Below, one piece after another: positions 7,805-14,699 of a stretch of DNA of 14,846 bases. Position 1 is the stretch's first letter. Every line of letters begins with the position of its first letter. The translations under genes and the position numbers were made by a program. The stretch is from positions 1 through 14,846 of the forward strand of contig JAKDLC010000019.1 of assembly GCA_030453055.1 (NCBI GenBank), in the 5' to 3' direction. This DNA is from Nitrosospira sp. (GTDB lineage Bacteria; Pseudomonadota; Gammaproteobacteria; Burkholderiales; Nitrosomonadaceae). The notes below the pieces were generated by a model. That model saw nothing but the letters and a program-made list of their open reading frames with translations, was not told the origin of the DNA and searched no databases.

Positions 7805-8521
7805 ATGCGCATCACGCATTGGCGTCTGCTGCCATTCAGCCTGACTCTTATCGCTCTTTTTACCGGGCCCGCATCGGCATCGGCATCAACCAAGGGAAAG
7901 CAGGAACCGCGTCTTATTCAGGAAGCCGTCATACACTTTCTGCGGACCCAGTCGGCCGGTCTGCCAGGGAAGGTGGAAATCACGCCCGGTGCGGTTGATG
8001 CGCGAGCCGATCTTCCGGCCTGCGCGGCGCTCGAGCCGGCGCTGCCGCCCGGCAGCCGGCCATGGGGCAATACGACTGTGATCGTGAGTTGTGCGGCGCC
8101 GTCCCCCTGGACCGTTTACGTACGCGCCACGGTGAAGGTAATCGCAGATTATCTGGTCAGCGCCAGACCGCTGATACAGGGTCAGACGCTTACCGTTGCG
8201 GATGTGGCCGTTCGTGGAGGCGACCTGACCCAGCTGCCGCCGGGTATCGTTACCGACGTAAACCAGGCCGTCGGCAAAACAATGGCCGGCAGCATCCCGC
8301 TTGGCAGCCCGCTGCGCCAGGATATGCTGCGCGCGCAAACAGCCGTGAAAGTGAACCAGAACGTAAAACTGGTTTCCAACGGACGCGGATTCCGCGTAAG
8401 CGCGGAAGGCAAAGCACTCGGCAACGCGCTGGAGGGACAATTGGTACAGGTTCGCAGCGCGTCGGGCTCGGTGGTAAGCGGGATCGCCCGCGCCGGCTCC
8501 GTCGTGGAAGTGAGTCATTGA
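7805..8521 (+). CDS. flgA: FlgA, periplasmic chaperone for P-ring assembly
   Basis: The 238-residue protein helps FlgI assemble into the P ring in the periplasm. It has a Sec signal peptide (MRITHW, hydrophobic LLPFSLTLIALFTG, likely cleavage after ASA near residues 25-27). The C-terminal half holds the SAF domain, seen as RPLIQGQTLTVADVAVRGGD, then GKTMAGSIPLGSPLRQDML, and a last segment ending QVRSASGSVVSGIARAGSVV. Length is normal for FlgA. The ATG has GAGGT 7 bases upstream. It lies divergent to flgB and upstream of flgM, the common order in proteobacteria. Confidence 0.95.
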   Translation: MRITHWRLLPFSLTLIALFTGPASASASTKGKQEPRLIQEAVIHFLRTQSAGLPGKVEITPGAVDARADLPACAALEPALPPGSRPWGNTTVIVSCAAPSPWTVYVRATVKVIADYLVSARPLIQGQTLTVADVAVRGGDLTQLPPGIVTDVNQAVGKTMAGSIPLGSPLRQDMLRAQTAVKVNQNVKLVSNGRGFRVSAEGKALGNALEGQLVQVRSASGSVVSGIARAGSVVEVSH

Positions 8522-8563
8522 CAGGCCGGTTGGCGATAATGTTTATTTTTTTGCACGCCGGCC

Positions 8564-8590
8564 TCAAGTTTTCAGCAGAGTCGCCGTTAG
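8564..8590 (+). promoter_or_regulatory. Sigma-28 (FliA) promoter of flgM-flgN
   Basis: TCAAGTTT (8564-8571), 11 bases, GCCGTTAG (8583-8590). Against the consensus TAAAGTTT-N11-GCCGATAA, the -35 matches 7 of 8 and the -10 matches 6 of 8 at the exact spacing. It lies 32 bases before the flgM start and follows the flgA stop. A FliA-dependent promoter for flgM is well established in enteric bacteria and gives late-class synthesis of the anti-sigma factor and of FlgN. Basal expression from the flgA promoter could also reach flgM. Confidence 0.72.
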
Positions 8591-8622
8591 ACTGTATACG
8601 GTCAACCGAAGGAGGATAACCG

Positions 8623-8931
8623 ATGAAAATTGACGATTCCATCAAAACTGTCGCTGCCATACCCATGAATGACGCAGCGGCGCGCACCGGCAAGGCCGGG
8701 CACAGGGTGGAGTGGATTGCGGCTCTGCATAACTCTGGCGACAGCGTTCAGTTGAGTCCGCAGCTACAGAATATCGAAAAAAGCTTCACCAACGGCGAGG
8801 TATTCAACGCCGCGCGCGTCGAAGAAATTAAGCGGGCAATCAGCGAAGGTCAATTTATCGTCAACCCCGATAAAGTGGCGGACCGCTTGATCGAAACCGT
8901 ACGTGATCTGATTCAGACCAAACAGGCCTGA
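8623..8931 (+). CDS. flgM: FlgM, anti-sigma-28 factor
   Basis: The 102-residue protein binds and inhibits FliA and is exported when the hook-basal body is finished, releasing late gene expression. The start MKIDDSIKTV is typical. The C-terminal FliA-binding helices are seen at about residues 60-98, with FNAARVEEIKRAISEGQFIV followed by NPDKVADRLIETVRDLI. The N-terminal half is polar and low in hydrophobic residues, consistent with an unfolded, exportable segment. A strong AGGAGG lies 8 bases before the ATG. It has its own sigma-28 type promoter and is followed by flgN after one base. Its partner FliA is encoded in this same window. Confidence 0.95.
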   Translation: MKIDDSIKTVAAIPMNDAAARTGKAGHRVEWIAALHNSGDSVQLSPQLQNIEKSFTNGEVFNAARVEEIKRAISEGQFIVNPDKVADRLIETVRDLIQTKQA

Positions 8932-8932
8932 T

Positions 8933-9409
8933 TTGACCGAAACAACCGAAACGGCTTTCGAGCCGGATGCCGGCATTGGCCGCGAGCGTGATGCGACGCG
9001 GGAATTCATCGTTCTTCTGGAACGGGAGCAGCACGCCCTGCGCCAGACAGACGTTTCCCTGCTGCTGCAGCTGGCAAAGGAAAAATCGCATCAGGCCCAA
9101 CAACTGGCCCAGCTTGCCGATGCGCGCACCGATTGGCTGGTGACGCTGGATTACTCGCGGGATCGCACCGGGATGGATGGCGCGCTACAAAACCGGCCTG
9201 CCGCCGCCGATGCCTGGCGTGAGCTGCTGCAACTTGCAGAAACGGCCAGTCAGCTGAATAAAATCAACGGGATCCTCATCAGCCAGCGCCTGCGCTACAA
9301 TCAGCAGGCGTTCTCGGTGTTGCAGGCGGCAACCTGTAGCGCTGTTCTGTACGGCGCGGATGGACAGCCTACCCTTTTCTCCGGCGGGCGCCGGCTTGGC
9401 GAAGGCTGA
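8933..9409 (+). CDS. flgN: FlgN, export chaperone for hook-filament junction proteins (TTG start)
   Basis: The 158-residue protein is predicted to be a helical cytoplasmic chaperone for FlgK and FlgL. The sequence is rich in Leu, Gln and Glu with heptad-like stretches (LLEREQHALRQTDVSLLLQL, then AKEKSHQAQQLAQLA). The C-terminal part has INGILISQRLRYNQQAFSVL, a typical FlgN motif. The start is TTG at 8933, one base after the flgM stop; the reading frame has a stop at 8909-8911 and no ATG nearby, so TTG is the only plausible start. No strong ribosome binding site is visible, so translation probably depends on coupling with flgM. Sequence identity within FlgN is low; the call rests on motif and context. 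Confidence 0.88.
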   Translation: MTETTETAFEPDAGIGRERDATREFIVLLEREQHALRQTDVSLLLQLAKEKSHQAQQLAQLADARTDWLVTLDYSRDRTGMDGALQNRPAAADAWRELLQLAETASQLNKINGILISQRLRYNQQAFSVLQAATCSAVLYGADGQPTLFSGGRRLGEG

Positions 9410-9491
9410 TCCACAAGTTCCCCCGCTACACCCAATTCACATAGCCCGCAACCGTAACGGAACTACGTCCTGCCAACGAGGTTTCTAGCAG

Positions 9492-10361
9492 TCAGGCATC
9501 ACTACCGGCACTTTGTTGAGCGCGCCCGGGCAAGACGTCCGATGACGTGTCGGGCAACTTATCCGGCGAGGTATCGAGCGAAGTATCGGGTGAGGAGGCG
9601 TCGGGCAGGGTGGCCAGAATCATCACGGTAACGCGCCGGTTGCGCGCACGGCCTTCCTCCGTGTCGTTCGATTCCACGGGGCGATTTTCACCGTAACCTA
9701 CCGCCGTAAGCCGCGTGGCCTGCACCTCATTGTCGATCAGCAGCCGCACCACGCTGCTGGCGCGCGCCGCCGATAGTTCCCAGTTGGAGGGAAACTTGGG
9801 GGTGATGATGGGAATATTGTCGGTGTGGCCTTCCACCTGAATGGCGTGCTCGACATGCTTCAACACCTGGCCCACGGCGTTGAGCGCCTTGATGGAATCC
9901 TCCTGCAGAGCTGCCTCACCCAGCGGGAACAACGCGCTGGCGTTAATCTCCACACGCACGCCGCGCTCGCTTTGGGTTACCTGCACCTGCCCGTCTTTCA
10001 CCAGATGCGCGAAAGCCGCCATGATGTCACGCGCAATGCCTCGCATTTTTTCCTGCTGCCGGAGCTGTGCTTCCCCAAACCGGCTCGCTCTTTTTGCCGC
10101 CGGGTCGTCGGACGGCGTGAGCACCGGCGGGGCTGGCGCCGGTGCTGGCTCGGGCGCCGCGATCACCGTGTCGCGACGGCCCCGCTCTTTGGCTATGGCG
10201 CTGACGAGCGAACCGGCCAACGTTCGATATTTGCCTTCATTTACCTGGGAAAGTGCATACATCACCGCAAACACGGCGAGCAGCAGGGTAATGAAGTCTG
10301 CATAAGACACCACCCAGCGCTCGTGATTTGCCGGTTCTTCCGGTCTGTGTTTGCGGCGCAT
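9492..10361 (-). CDS. motD: MotD-type stator protein (MotB family)
   Basis: The 289-residue inner-membrane protein anchors the stator to peptidoglycan. A short cytoplasmic tail precedes one membrane helix, with ERWVVSYADFITLLLAVFAV at about residues 14-33; Asp22 is the presumed ion-binding residue. A Pro/Ala-rich linker (68-83) follows. The OmpA-like domain spans about 130-250, with VEGHTDN (176-182), NWELSAARA (193-201) and ARNRRVTV (239-246). The tail beyond 252 holds degenerate Pro-Asp-Thr-Ser repeats. MotD rather than MotB is inferred from the location downstream of flhF-flhG-fliA-motC, as in Pseudomonas. The ATG has no clear Shine-Dalgarno, and a 158-base gap with tandem repeats precedes it. 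It converges with flgN; the 82 bases between carry no evident terminator. Confidence 0.92.
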   Translation of the reverse strand: MRRKHRPEEPANHERWVVSYADFITLLLAVFAVMYALSQVNEGKYRTLAGSLVSAIAKERGRRDTVIAAPEPAPAPAPPVLTPSDDPAAKRASRFGEAQLRQQEKMRGIARDIMAAFAHLVKDGQVQVTQSERGVRVEINASALFPLGEAALQEDSIKALNAVGQVLKHVEHAIQVEGHTDNIPIITPKFPSNWELSAARASSVVRLLIDNEVQATRLTAVGYGENRPVESNDTEEGRARNRRVTVMILATLPDASSPDTSLDTSPDKLPDTSSDVLPGRAQQSAGSDA

Positions 10362-10519
10362 GTTGAGTTTCAGGTGTTGACTATGGATGGATGGATGGTT
10401 GATGGTTGATGGTTGGTTATTGCCGGGTTGATCATTTTGTGAGCGTCAAATAATACGAAATATTGTTATTGATCATGACACTGGTCTATTGAATGAGCGG
10501 TCGACTACCGGATTCAGGA
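10362..10519. other. 158-base spacer between motC and motD
   Basis: The other genes of this run overlap, but motC and motD are separated by 158 bases with an AT-rich centre and the tandem repeats near motD. It includes two copies of TGATCA, at 10429-10434 and near 10472, about 40 bases apart around an AT-rich core. No gene or convincing promoter or terminator was found. A separate motD promoter is possible. Confidence 0.5.
10383..10415. repeat. Short tandem repeats in the motC-motD gap
   Basis: On the plus strand ATGG occurs four times in a row (10383-10398), merging into three copies of ATGGTTG (10395-10415). On the minus strand this is the leader of motD, 22 bases before its ATG. Such tracts can slip during replication. 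Whether copy number varies between strains or affects motD expression is unknown. Confidence 0.7.
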
Positions 10520-11260
10520 TCATACAACGTAACCCTTCAACCGTCCCGCAATGAGCCTTGGATTTTCGTTGTTGGCGATCCCCACCAGTCCGTCCACCAG
10601 CATTTCGCGCAGCAGCACCTGGCGCGCGACGAGCGCCCTCAGCTTGTTGGCAATTGGCAGAAACGCCAGATTGGCCAGTCCCACGCCATAGATGGTCGCC
10701 ACGAAAGCCACCGCGATGCCGGCGCCCAGATGGGTCGGGTCGGCCAGGTTTTCCATCACCTGGATAAGCCCCATCACGGCCCCCAGAATGCCGATAGTGG
10801 GCGCATATCCGCCGGCCGCCTCCCACACTCTCGCGCCCTGCCGGTGCAAGTCATCGAAAGTCTCGATCTCCACCTCGAGCACCCGCTGCAGTTCCCGCGG
10901 TTCGGTGCCGTCCACCACCAATCGCAGCCCTTTCTTTACAAATGGGTCGTCGATGCCCTCGATGCGCGGATCGAGCGCCAGTAGCCCCTCTTTACGCGCG
11001 GTAGTACTCCAGACCGCGATATGATTCACCAATGTGGCGGCGTCGAGCAGCGGCGGAACGAATACCCAGCGGCTCATTTTCATGCCAAGCACGAACTGGC
11101 GAACGGGGCATTGCAACAGCACCGCTCCCAGCGTACCTCCCAGCACGATGGTAAAGGCGGTAAACTGGACAAGAGAGCCGGGATTGCCGCCTTCCAGTAC
11201 CTGACCGCCAAAGACGGCGATCAAGGCGATAACGACACCGGCTACGCTATTGAGGTCCAT
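10520..11260 (-). CDS. motC: MotC-type stator protein (MotA family)
   Basis: The 246-residue inner-membrane protein is the multi-helix stator partner of MotD and contacts the rotor. Predicted membrane helices are at about residues 5-22 (VAGVVIALIAVFGGQVLEGG region), 33-50, 148-170 and 180-203. The cytoplasmic loop has ARKEGLLALDPRI with charged residues Arg89 and Glu91, matching the rotor-contacting region. The signature AGGYAPTIGILGAVMGLIQV followed by GAGIAVAFVATIYGVGLANL is clear. Pro154 and Pro202 correspond to the conserved MotA prolines. The start has AAGGAG 6 bases upstream, inside fliA, which it overlaps by 19 bases. The name motC rests on genome context and homology pattern. Confidence 0.93.
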   Translation of the reverse strand: MDLNSVAGVVIALIAVFGGQVLEGGNPGSLVQFTAFTIVLGGTLGAVLLQCPVRQFVLGMKMSRWVFVPPLLDAATLVNHIAVWSTTARKEGLLALDPRIEGIDDPFVKKGLRLVVDGTEPRELQRVLEVEIETFDDLHRQGARVWEAAGGYAPTIGILGAVMGLIQVMENLADPTHLGAGIAVAFVATIYGVGLANLAFLPIANKLRALVARQVLLREMLVDGLVGIANNENPRLIAGRLKGYVV

Positions 11261-11970
11261 GCGTGCTCCTTGAGTTTGACGCGCAGCCGCGCAACCGCCT
11301 GATTATGTAGCTGACATACCCTGGATTCCGACACGCCGAGGGTCGCGCCGATCTCCTTGAAGTTCAGTTCCTGCTCGTAGTACAGCCCCATCAGTATTTT
11401 CTCCCGCTCGGGCAAGTGGGCGATCGCGTCGATCAGCACGTGCCGCAGATTGTCATCCAGCAGGTTCGTCAGCGGGTCGGCGCCATTGTCGGCACAGTTG
11501 CGCTCAAGAAAATCGTCGTCGCCCTCCTCCACGAAGTCTTCGTAATGCATAATCTGGGTGCCCCGTGCGTCCATCAGCATCTGCTGGTAGTCGGCGATGG
11601 GCATCTTGAGCTCGCGGGCTATCTCACCCTCGTTGGGTGAGCGGCCCAGCCGTTGCTGTAGTGCGTGCACTGCGTTTTCAATGTGACGCATGTTCTTGCG
11701 CGCCCCCCGAGGCAGCCAGTCCAGCTGGCGCAGTTCATCCAGCATGGCGCCGCGGATGCGCTGCGCCGCATACGTTTCAAACTGGGCGCCCGGCGCCTCT
11801 TCATAGCGGCTCAGCGCGTCCATCAGACCGATCATGCCGACCTGGATCAGGTCGTCCACCTCCACGCTGGCGGGTAGTTTTGCAATCATATGCGTGGCAA
11901 TGCGTTTGACCAGCGGAACGAACTCGGTGAGCGACCGCCGCTTATCGATAACACCGGCTGCGTTATACAT
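11242..11970 (-). CDS. fliA: FliA, sigma-28 flagellar sigma factor
   Basis: The 242-residue protein directs RNA polymerase to late flagellar promoters. Region 2 is seen as FVPLVKRIATHMIAKLPASV and VEVDDLIQVGMIGLMDALSR, with the -10 binding segment ETYAAQRIRGAMLDELRQLD. Region 3 follows (RSPNEGEIARELKM). Region 4 is HLPEREKILMGLYYEQELNF then KEIGATLGVSESRVCQLHNQ, a helix-turn-helix for the -35. Length is typical. It overlaps flhG by 8 bases, with AGGTGA just before the ATG. Its antagonist flgM lies on the opposite strand, and two candidate FliA sites are found in the window. Confidence 0.97.
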   Translation of the reverse strand: MYNAAGVIDKRRSLTEFVPLVKRIATHMIAKLPASVEVDDLIQVGMIGLMDALSRYEEAPGAQFETYAAQRIRGAMLDELRQLDWLPRGARKNMRHIENAVHALQQRLGRSPNEGEIARELKMPIADYQQMLMDARGTQIMHYEDFVEEGDDDFLERNCADNGADPLTNLLDDNLRHVLIDAIAHLPEREKILMGLYYEQELNFKEIGATLGVSESRVCQLHNQAVARLRVKLKEHAWTSIA

Positions 11971-12916
11971 GGCTCACCTGCGCATCCGGCAGTCCTGCGG
12001 CTGCTTTGATCCGGTTGCTCGGGCCGCTTCGGTTGTTCTGGCTGCTCTGCATCAGGCTTTGCATAAAACCTTTCAGCCCCTTGCCCGTCGCCGCGCCTTC
12101 CGCTCGCTCATTCTCATGGCATGGCCGGCAAGTCAGCGCTTCTGCGACCCGACGGAATGCTGCGGCGGAAGCGGCGGCAGGAAATGATTCGATCACCGGA
12201 CTGCCCAGGCGGATTGATCGATTGAGCTTGTCATCCATCGGCACGAAACCCATGAAGTCCAGAGATGCCTCCAGATGGCGACTCGCCACCTTTGCCATGT
12301 TGTCAGAGATTACCTGCGCTTCAGTCCCGGCGCCGGCCTTGTTGACCAGCACGCGGAACCGCCGCTTGCCGTGTTCGCCGCTGATGTGCTTGATCAACGC
12401 ATAGGCTGCAGTAATCGAAGCGGGCTCTGGCAAAACTATTACCGCGACTTCATGGCTGGAAACGTTGAGCGGCAGCAGCCGGCTTGCGCGGCCCGGCGCC
12501 GCATCGACCAATACCACATCCACCGGTTGGGCAAAACGCCCGAAACAATCGATCAGGTGCGCCTGATCGTGCGGATTGAGCTTTCCGAGTATCCGCAGAC
12601 CACGTCCCGCCGGCAGAAGACGGAAGCCTTCGCGGCAGGGAATGATCACTTCATCGAGCGTCCTGTCGCGCCGCATCACATCCAGCAAGTCGCGGTGCGC
12701 GTTGAGACCCAGCGTACCACCCAGATTGTTGGCGCCCTCGTTCTCGTCGATCACCAGCACGTCCTTGCCGCTGCGCGCCAGGGCCGCCGCCAGATTCATC
12801 ACTGTGGTTGTTTTGCCCCCCCCTGCGCTGCCGGAAGTCACCGTGACGATACGCAGAAAGTCCGGCACCAGCAGGCGGCGCAGCCCCTCCGCCTGATCCT
12901 GGATCGGGTTAGCCAA
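11963..12916 (-). CDS. flhG: FlhG (FleN/YlxH), MinD-like regulator of flagellar number (TTG start)
   Basis: From the TTG at 12916 the protein has 317 residues. It limits flagellar number and acts on FlhF. GGGAG lies 6 bases before this TTG, which overlaps the flhF stop by 8 bases. The N-terminal QDQAEGLRRLL motif (residues 6-16) is the known FlhF-GTPase activating helix and is expected right at the N-terminus, so a longer ATG-started form (13042) is unlikely. The nucleotide loop is TSGSAGGGKTTT (27-38): it has the Walker Lys35 but lacks the signature lysine of the MinD deviant loop. Switch I is DENEG (57-61) and switch II region is DAAPG (138-142). The C-terminal 55 residues are polar and variable. 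It is followed by fliA with an 8-base overlap. Confidence 0.92.
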   Translation of the reverse strand: MANPIQDQAEGLRRLLVPDFLRIVTVTSGSAGGGKTTTVMNLAAALARSGKDVLVIDENEGANNLGGTLGLNAHRDLLDVMRRDRTLDEVIIPCREGFRLLPAGRGLRILGKLNPHDQAHLIDCFGRFAQPVDVVLVDAAPGRASRLLPLNVSSHEVAVIVLPEPASITAAYALIKHISGEHGKRRFRVLVNKAGAGTEAQVISDNMAKVASRHLEASLDFMGFVPMDDKLNRSIRLGSPVIESFPAAASAAAFRRVAEALTCRPCHENERAEGAATGKGLKGFMQSLMQSSQNNRSGPSNRIKAAAGLPDAQVSHV

Positions 12917-14699
12917 GGCGAGCTCCCGCCATGTCCGCCATGTTCGGTTTGGCCGAGCCACATTGAAACCCCGGCATGAGCAGAGGGAATGCATGCTCCG
13001 GCACGGCAAAGGGAGAGGCTGCGGGAAGATTGTCAAAGGCATCGTTGATCAGGCAAACGGGGTCCGCCAGATGCAGATCTTCGGGTACGCGCTGCCCTGT
13101 GGCGACGTAGTAGAGCGGCAGCTGATGGCGGATGGCGGTGTCGAGCGCGCAGCCCATGGTGACCGCTTCATCCAGCTTGGTGATTATGGCTCCCGCCAGG
13201 CCGTCGCCCTGATAGGCATGAACGACCTCGTTCAGCGTATCCCCGCTGGACGCAGCATTGAGGAGCAGCAAACGCTTGACCTCGGCGCCGCATCCGGTCA
13301 GCATCGCAACCTGCTCGGCCACCATCCGGTCACGCTGGCCCATCCCCACGGTATCGATCAGCACCATGTGCTTGCCTCGCAGCTCCGCCAACGCAAGGGT
13401 CAGATCTTGCGCATCCTTCACTGCATACACCGAGACCCCCAGAATCTTGCCATAGATGCGTAGTTGCTCATGGCCGCCGATCCGGTAACCGTCCGTGGTC
13501 AGCAGCGCCAGCTTGTCCGAGCCGTGGCGTACCACACAACGTGCGGCGAGTTTGGCAGTGGTGGTGGTTTTACCCACGCCGGTGGGTCCCACCAGCGCGA
13601 AAACGCCGCCTTTCTCGAGCATTTCGTTCTCGTCGCCAATCGTCTGAAGGTTGCCGGCCAATACGGTTTTTATCCAGTTCATTGCTTCTTTCTCGTACTT
13701 CTCTTCCTGCTGCCCTTCCTGTGCCGGTTGTCCCACCGGCAACCGGGTGAGCAGATCGCGCGCCAGGGAGGCGCTGAAGCCTGCCGCCAGCAACTGGCCC
13801 AGCATGCGCACGCGAGCCGGATCGCGTCGTTGTTGCTCGTTCCAGCTGAGCACGGCCAATTGTTGTTCCAGGGTGCCGCGCATCGACTTGATCTCGTTGA
13901 GCACGTTCGCGGCCACCTCGTCGGCCACCTGACGGGGATCGAATCCGGATTGTTTCTTTTTGGCGGGAACTGCCGGTATTCGGGCTACCCGGGCAACTTT
14001 GGCTACCGGGTCGTTTTTTTTGCGCGGGTTGATTGCGCTACGCCGCTTTTTGGCGCGGGCCGCGGACTCTGCGGCTGCCGTATCCTTCACTGGCTCCAAC
14101 CGGCTTGCCACGCGGTCGGCCATCGGCGCCGCCAACGGGTCCGCCAATCTGCGCAAGGGCATTGCTGACTGCCGTTCCTTGCCTCCATTGACGGAACCCG
14201 GCGCCGCCTTCGCCTGATGCGCTTCGAGTAACATCCGGCTTCGCGCTTGACGGGACTTGTCGGACAGATCAGGGATGGTCCGGCGCTCTGCTTGCCGTTC
14301 CCGCTGCCTGCCAAAAGCGGGAAAATGAAGCGGGGGCAAATCTTTGAAGCCTGTACCGGCCTGCGCTTCACGTTCAGGAAAATTTTTTCCGGCGGGAGGA
14401 ACGATGGCTTGTGTCTGACCCGGACGCTCGGCGCCGTGAGGCTCGTTGCCGTGAGACCCGGCCCCACGAGGCTCATCGCCAAGCGCTTTGCCGCCCGGAG
14501 TTGAAGCGGCTTTGGCTTCGCCCCCTGCAGGCGGCGGCATGAGCGCAGTGACGTCGTTCGGGCTCAGAGCCAGTATTTCTATGCCTCCATCGACGGTACG
14601 ATTGGACAGAATCGCCCCGTCGGGACCAAGGGCGTTGCGCACCATGTGCAACGCATCACGCGTTGTTTTCGCGAAAAATCGTTTAATGTTCATGCTCAT
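12909..14699 (-). CDS. flhF: FlhF, SRP-type GTPase for flagellar placement
   Basis: The 596-residue protein positions new flagella. The start MSMNIKRFFAKTTRDALHMV and AILSNRTVDGGIEILAL form the B domain motif. A long low-complexity linker covers about 55-255, with basic patches (KKRRSAINPRKKND). The N domain lies around 255-350. The G domain carries GPTGVGKTTTTAKLAA (371-386), TTDGYRIGGHEQLRIYG (401-417), DTVGMGQRD (449-457), TKLDE (507-511) and GQRVPEDLH (535-543). It is longer than many FlhF proteins (about 430-500) because of the linker. The first ATG has GGAG 7 bases upstream and overlaps the flhA stop (ATGA); a second ATG two codons on is less well spaced. Confidence 0.95.
   Translation of the reverse strand: MSMNIKRFFAKTTRDALHMVRNALGPDGAILSNRTVDGGIEILALSPNDVTALMPPPAGGEAKAASTPGGKALGDEPRGAGSHGNEPHGAERPGQTQAIVPPAGKNFPEREAQAGTGFKDLPPLHFPAFGRQRERQAERRTIPDLSDKSRQARSRMLLEAHQAKAAPGSVNGGKERQSAMPLRRLADPLAAPMADRVASRLEPVKDTAAAESAARAKKRRSAINPRKKNDPVAKVARVARIPAVPAKKKQSGFDPRQVADEVAANVLNEIKSMRGTLEQQLAVLSWNEQQRRDPARVRMLGQLLAAGFSASLARDLLTRLPVGQPAQEGQQEEKYEKEAMNWIKTVLAGNLQTIGDENEMLEKGGVFALVGPTGVGKTTTTAKLAARCVVRHGSDKLALLTTDGYRIGGHEQLRIYGKILGVSVYAVKDAQDLTLALAELRGKHMVLIDTVGMGQRDRMVAEQVAMLTGCGAEVKRLLLLNAASSGDTLNEVVHAYQGDGLAGAIITKLDEAVTMGCALDTAIRHQLPLYYVATGQRVPEDLHLADPVCLINDAFDNLPAASPFAVPEHAFPLLMPGFQCGSAKPNMADMAGARLG

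Noticed and set aside
7518..7844. 108-residue plus-strand frame in the flgA/flgB gap
   Set aside because: It runs out of frame into flgA and has no recognisable motif.
7495..7893. 132-residue minus-strand frame spanning the flgA/flgB gap
   Set aside because: It begins inside flgA in antisense and ends at flgB; no family likeness, no ribosome binding site and gap-like composition.
8523..8564. Possible terminator between flgA and flgM
   Set aside because: AGGCCGG (8523-8529) pairs with CCGGCCT (8558-8564), but the T-run lies in the 28-base loop rather than after the stem, so it is not a standard intrinsic terminator. The right arm touches the sigma-28 -35.
9410..9491. Terminator between convergent flgN and motD
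   Set aside because: Only a 4-bp CGTA/TACG stem was found, without a T-run on either strand.
10473..10826. 117-residue minus-strand frame reaching into the motC-motD gap
   Set aside because: It is mostly an alternative-frame shadow of motC with Gly/Arg-rich composition.
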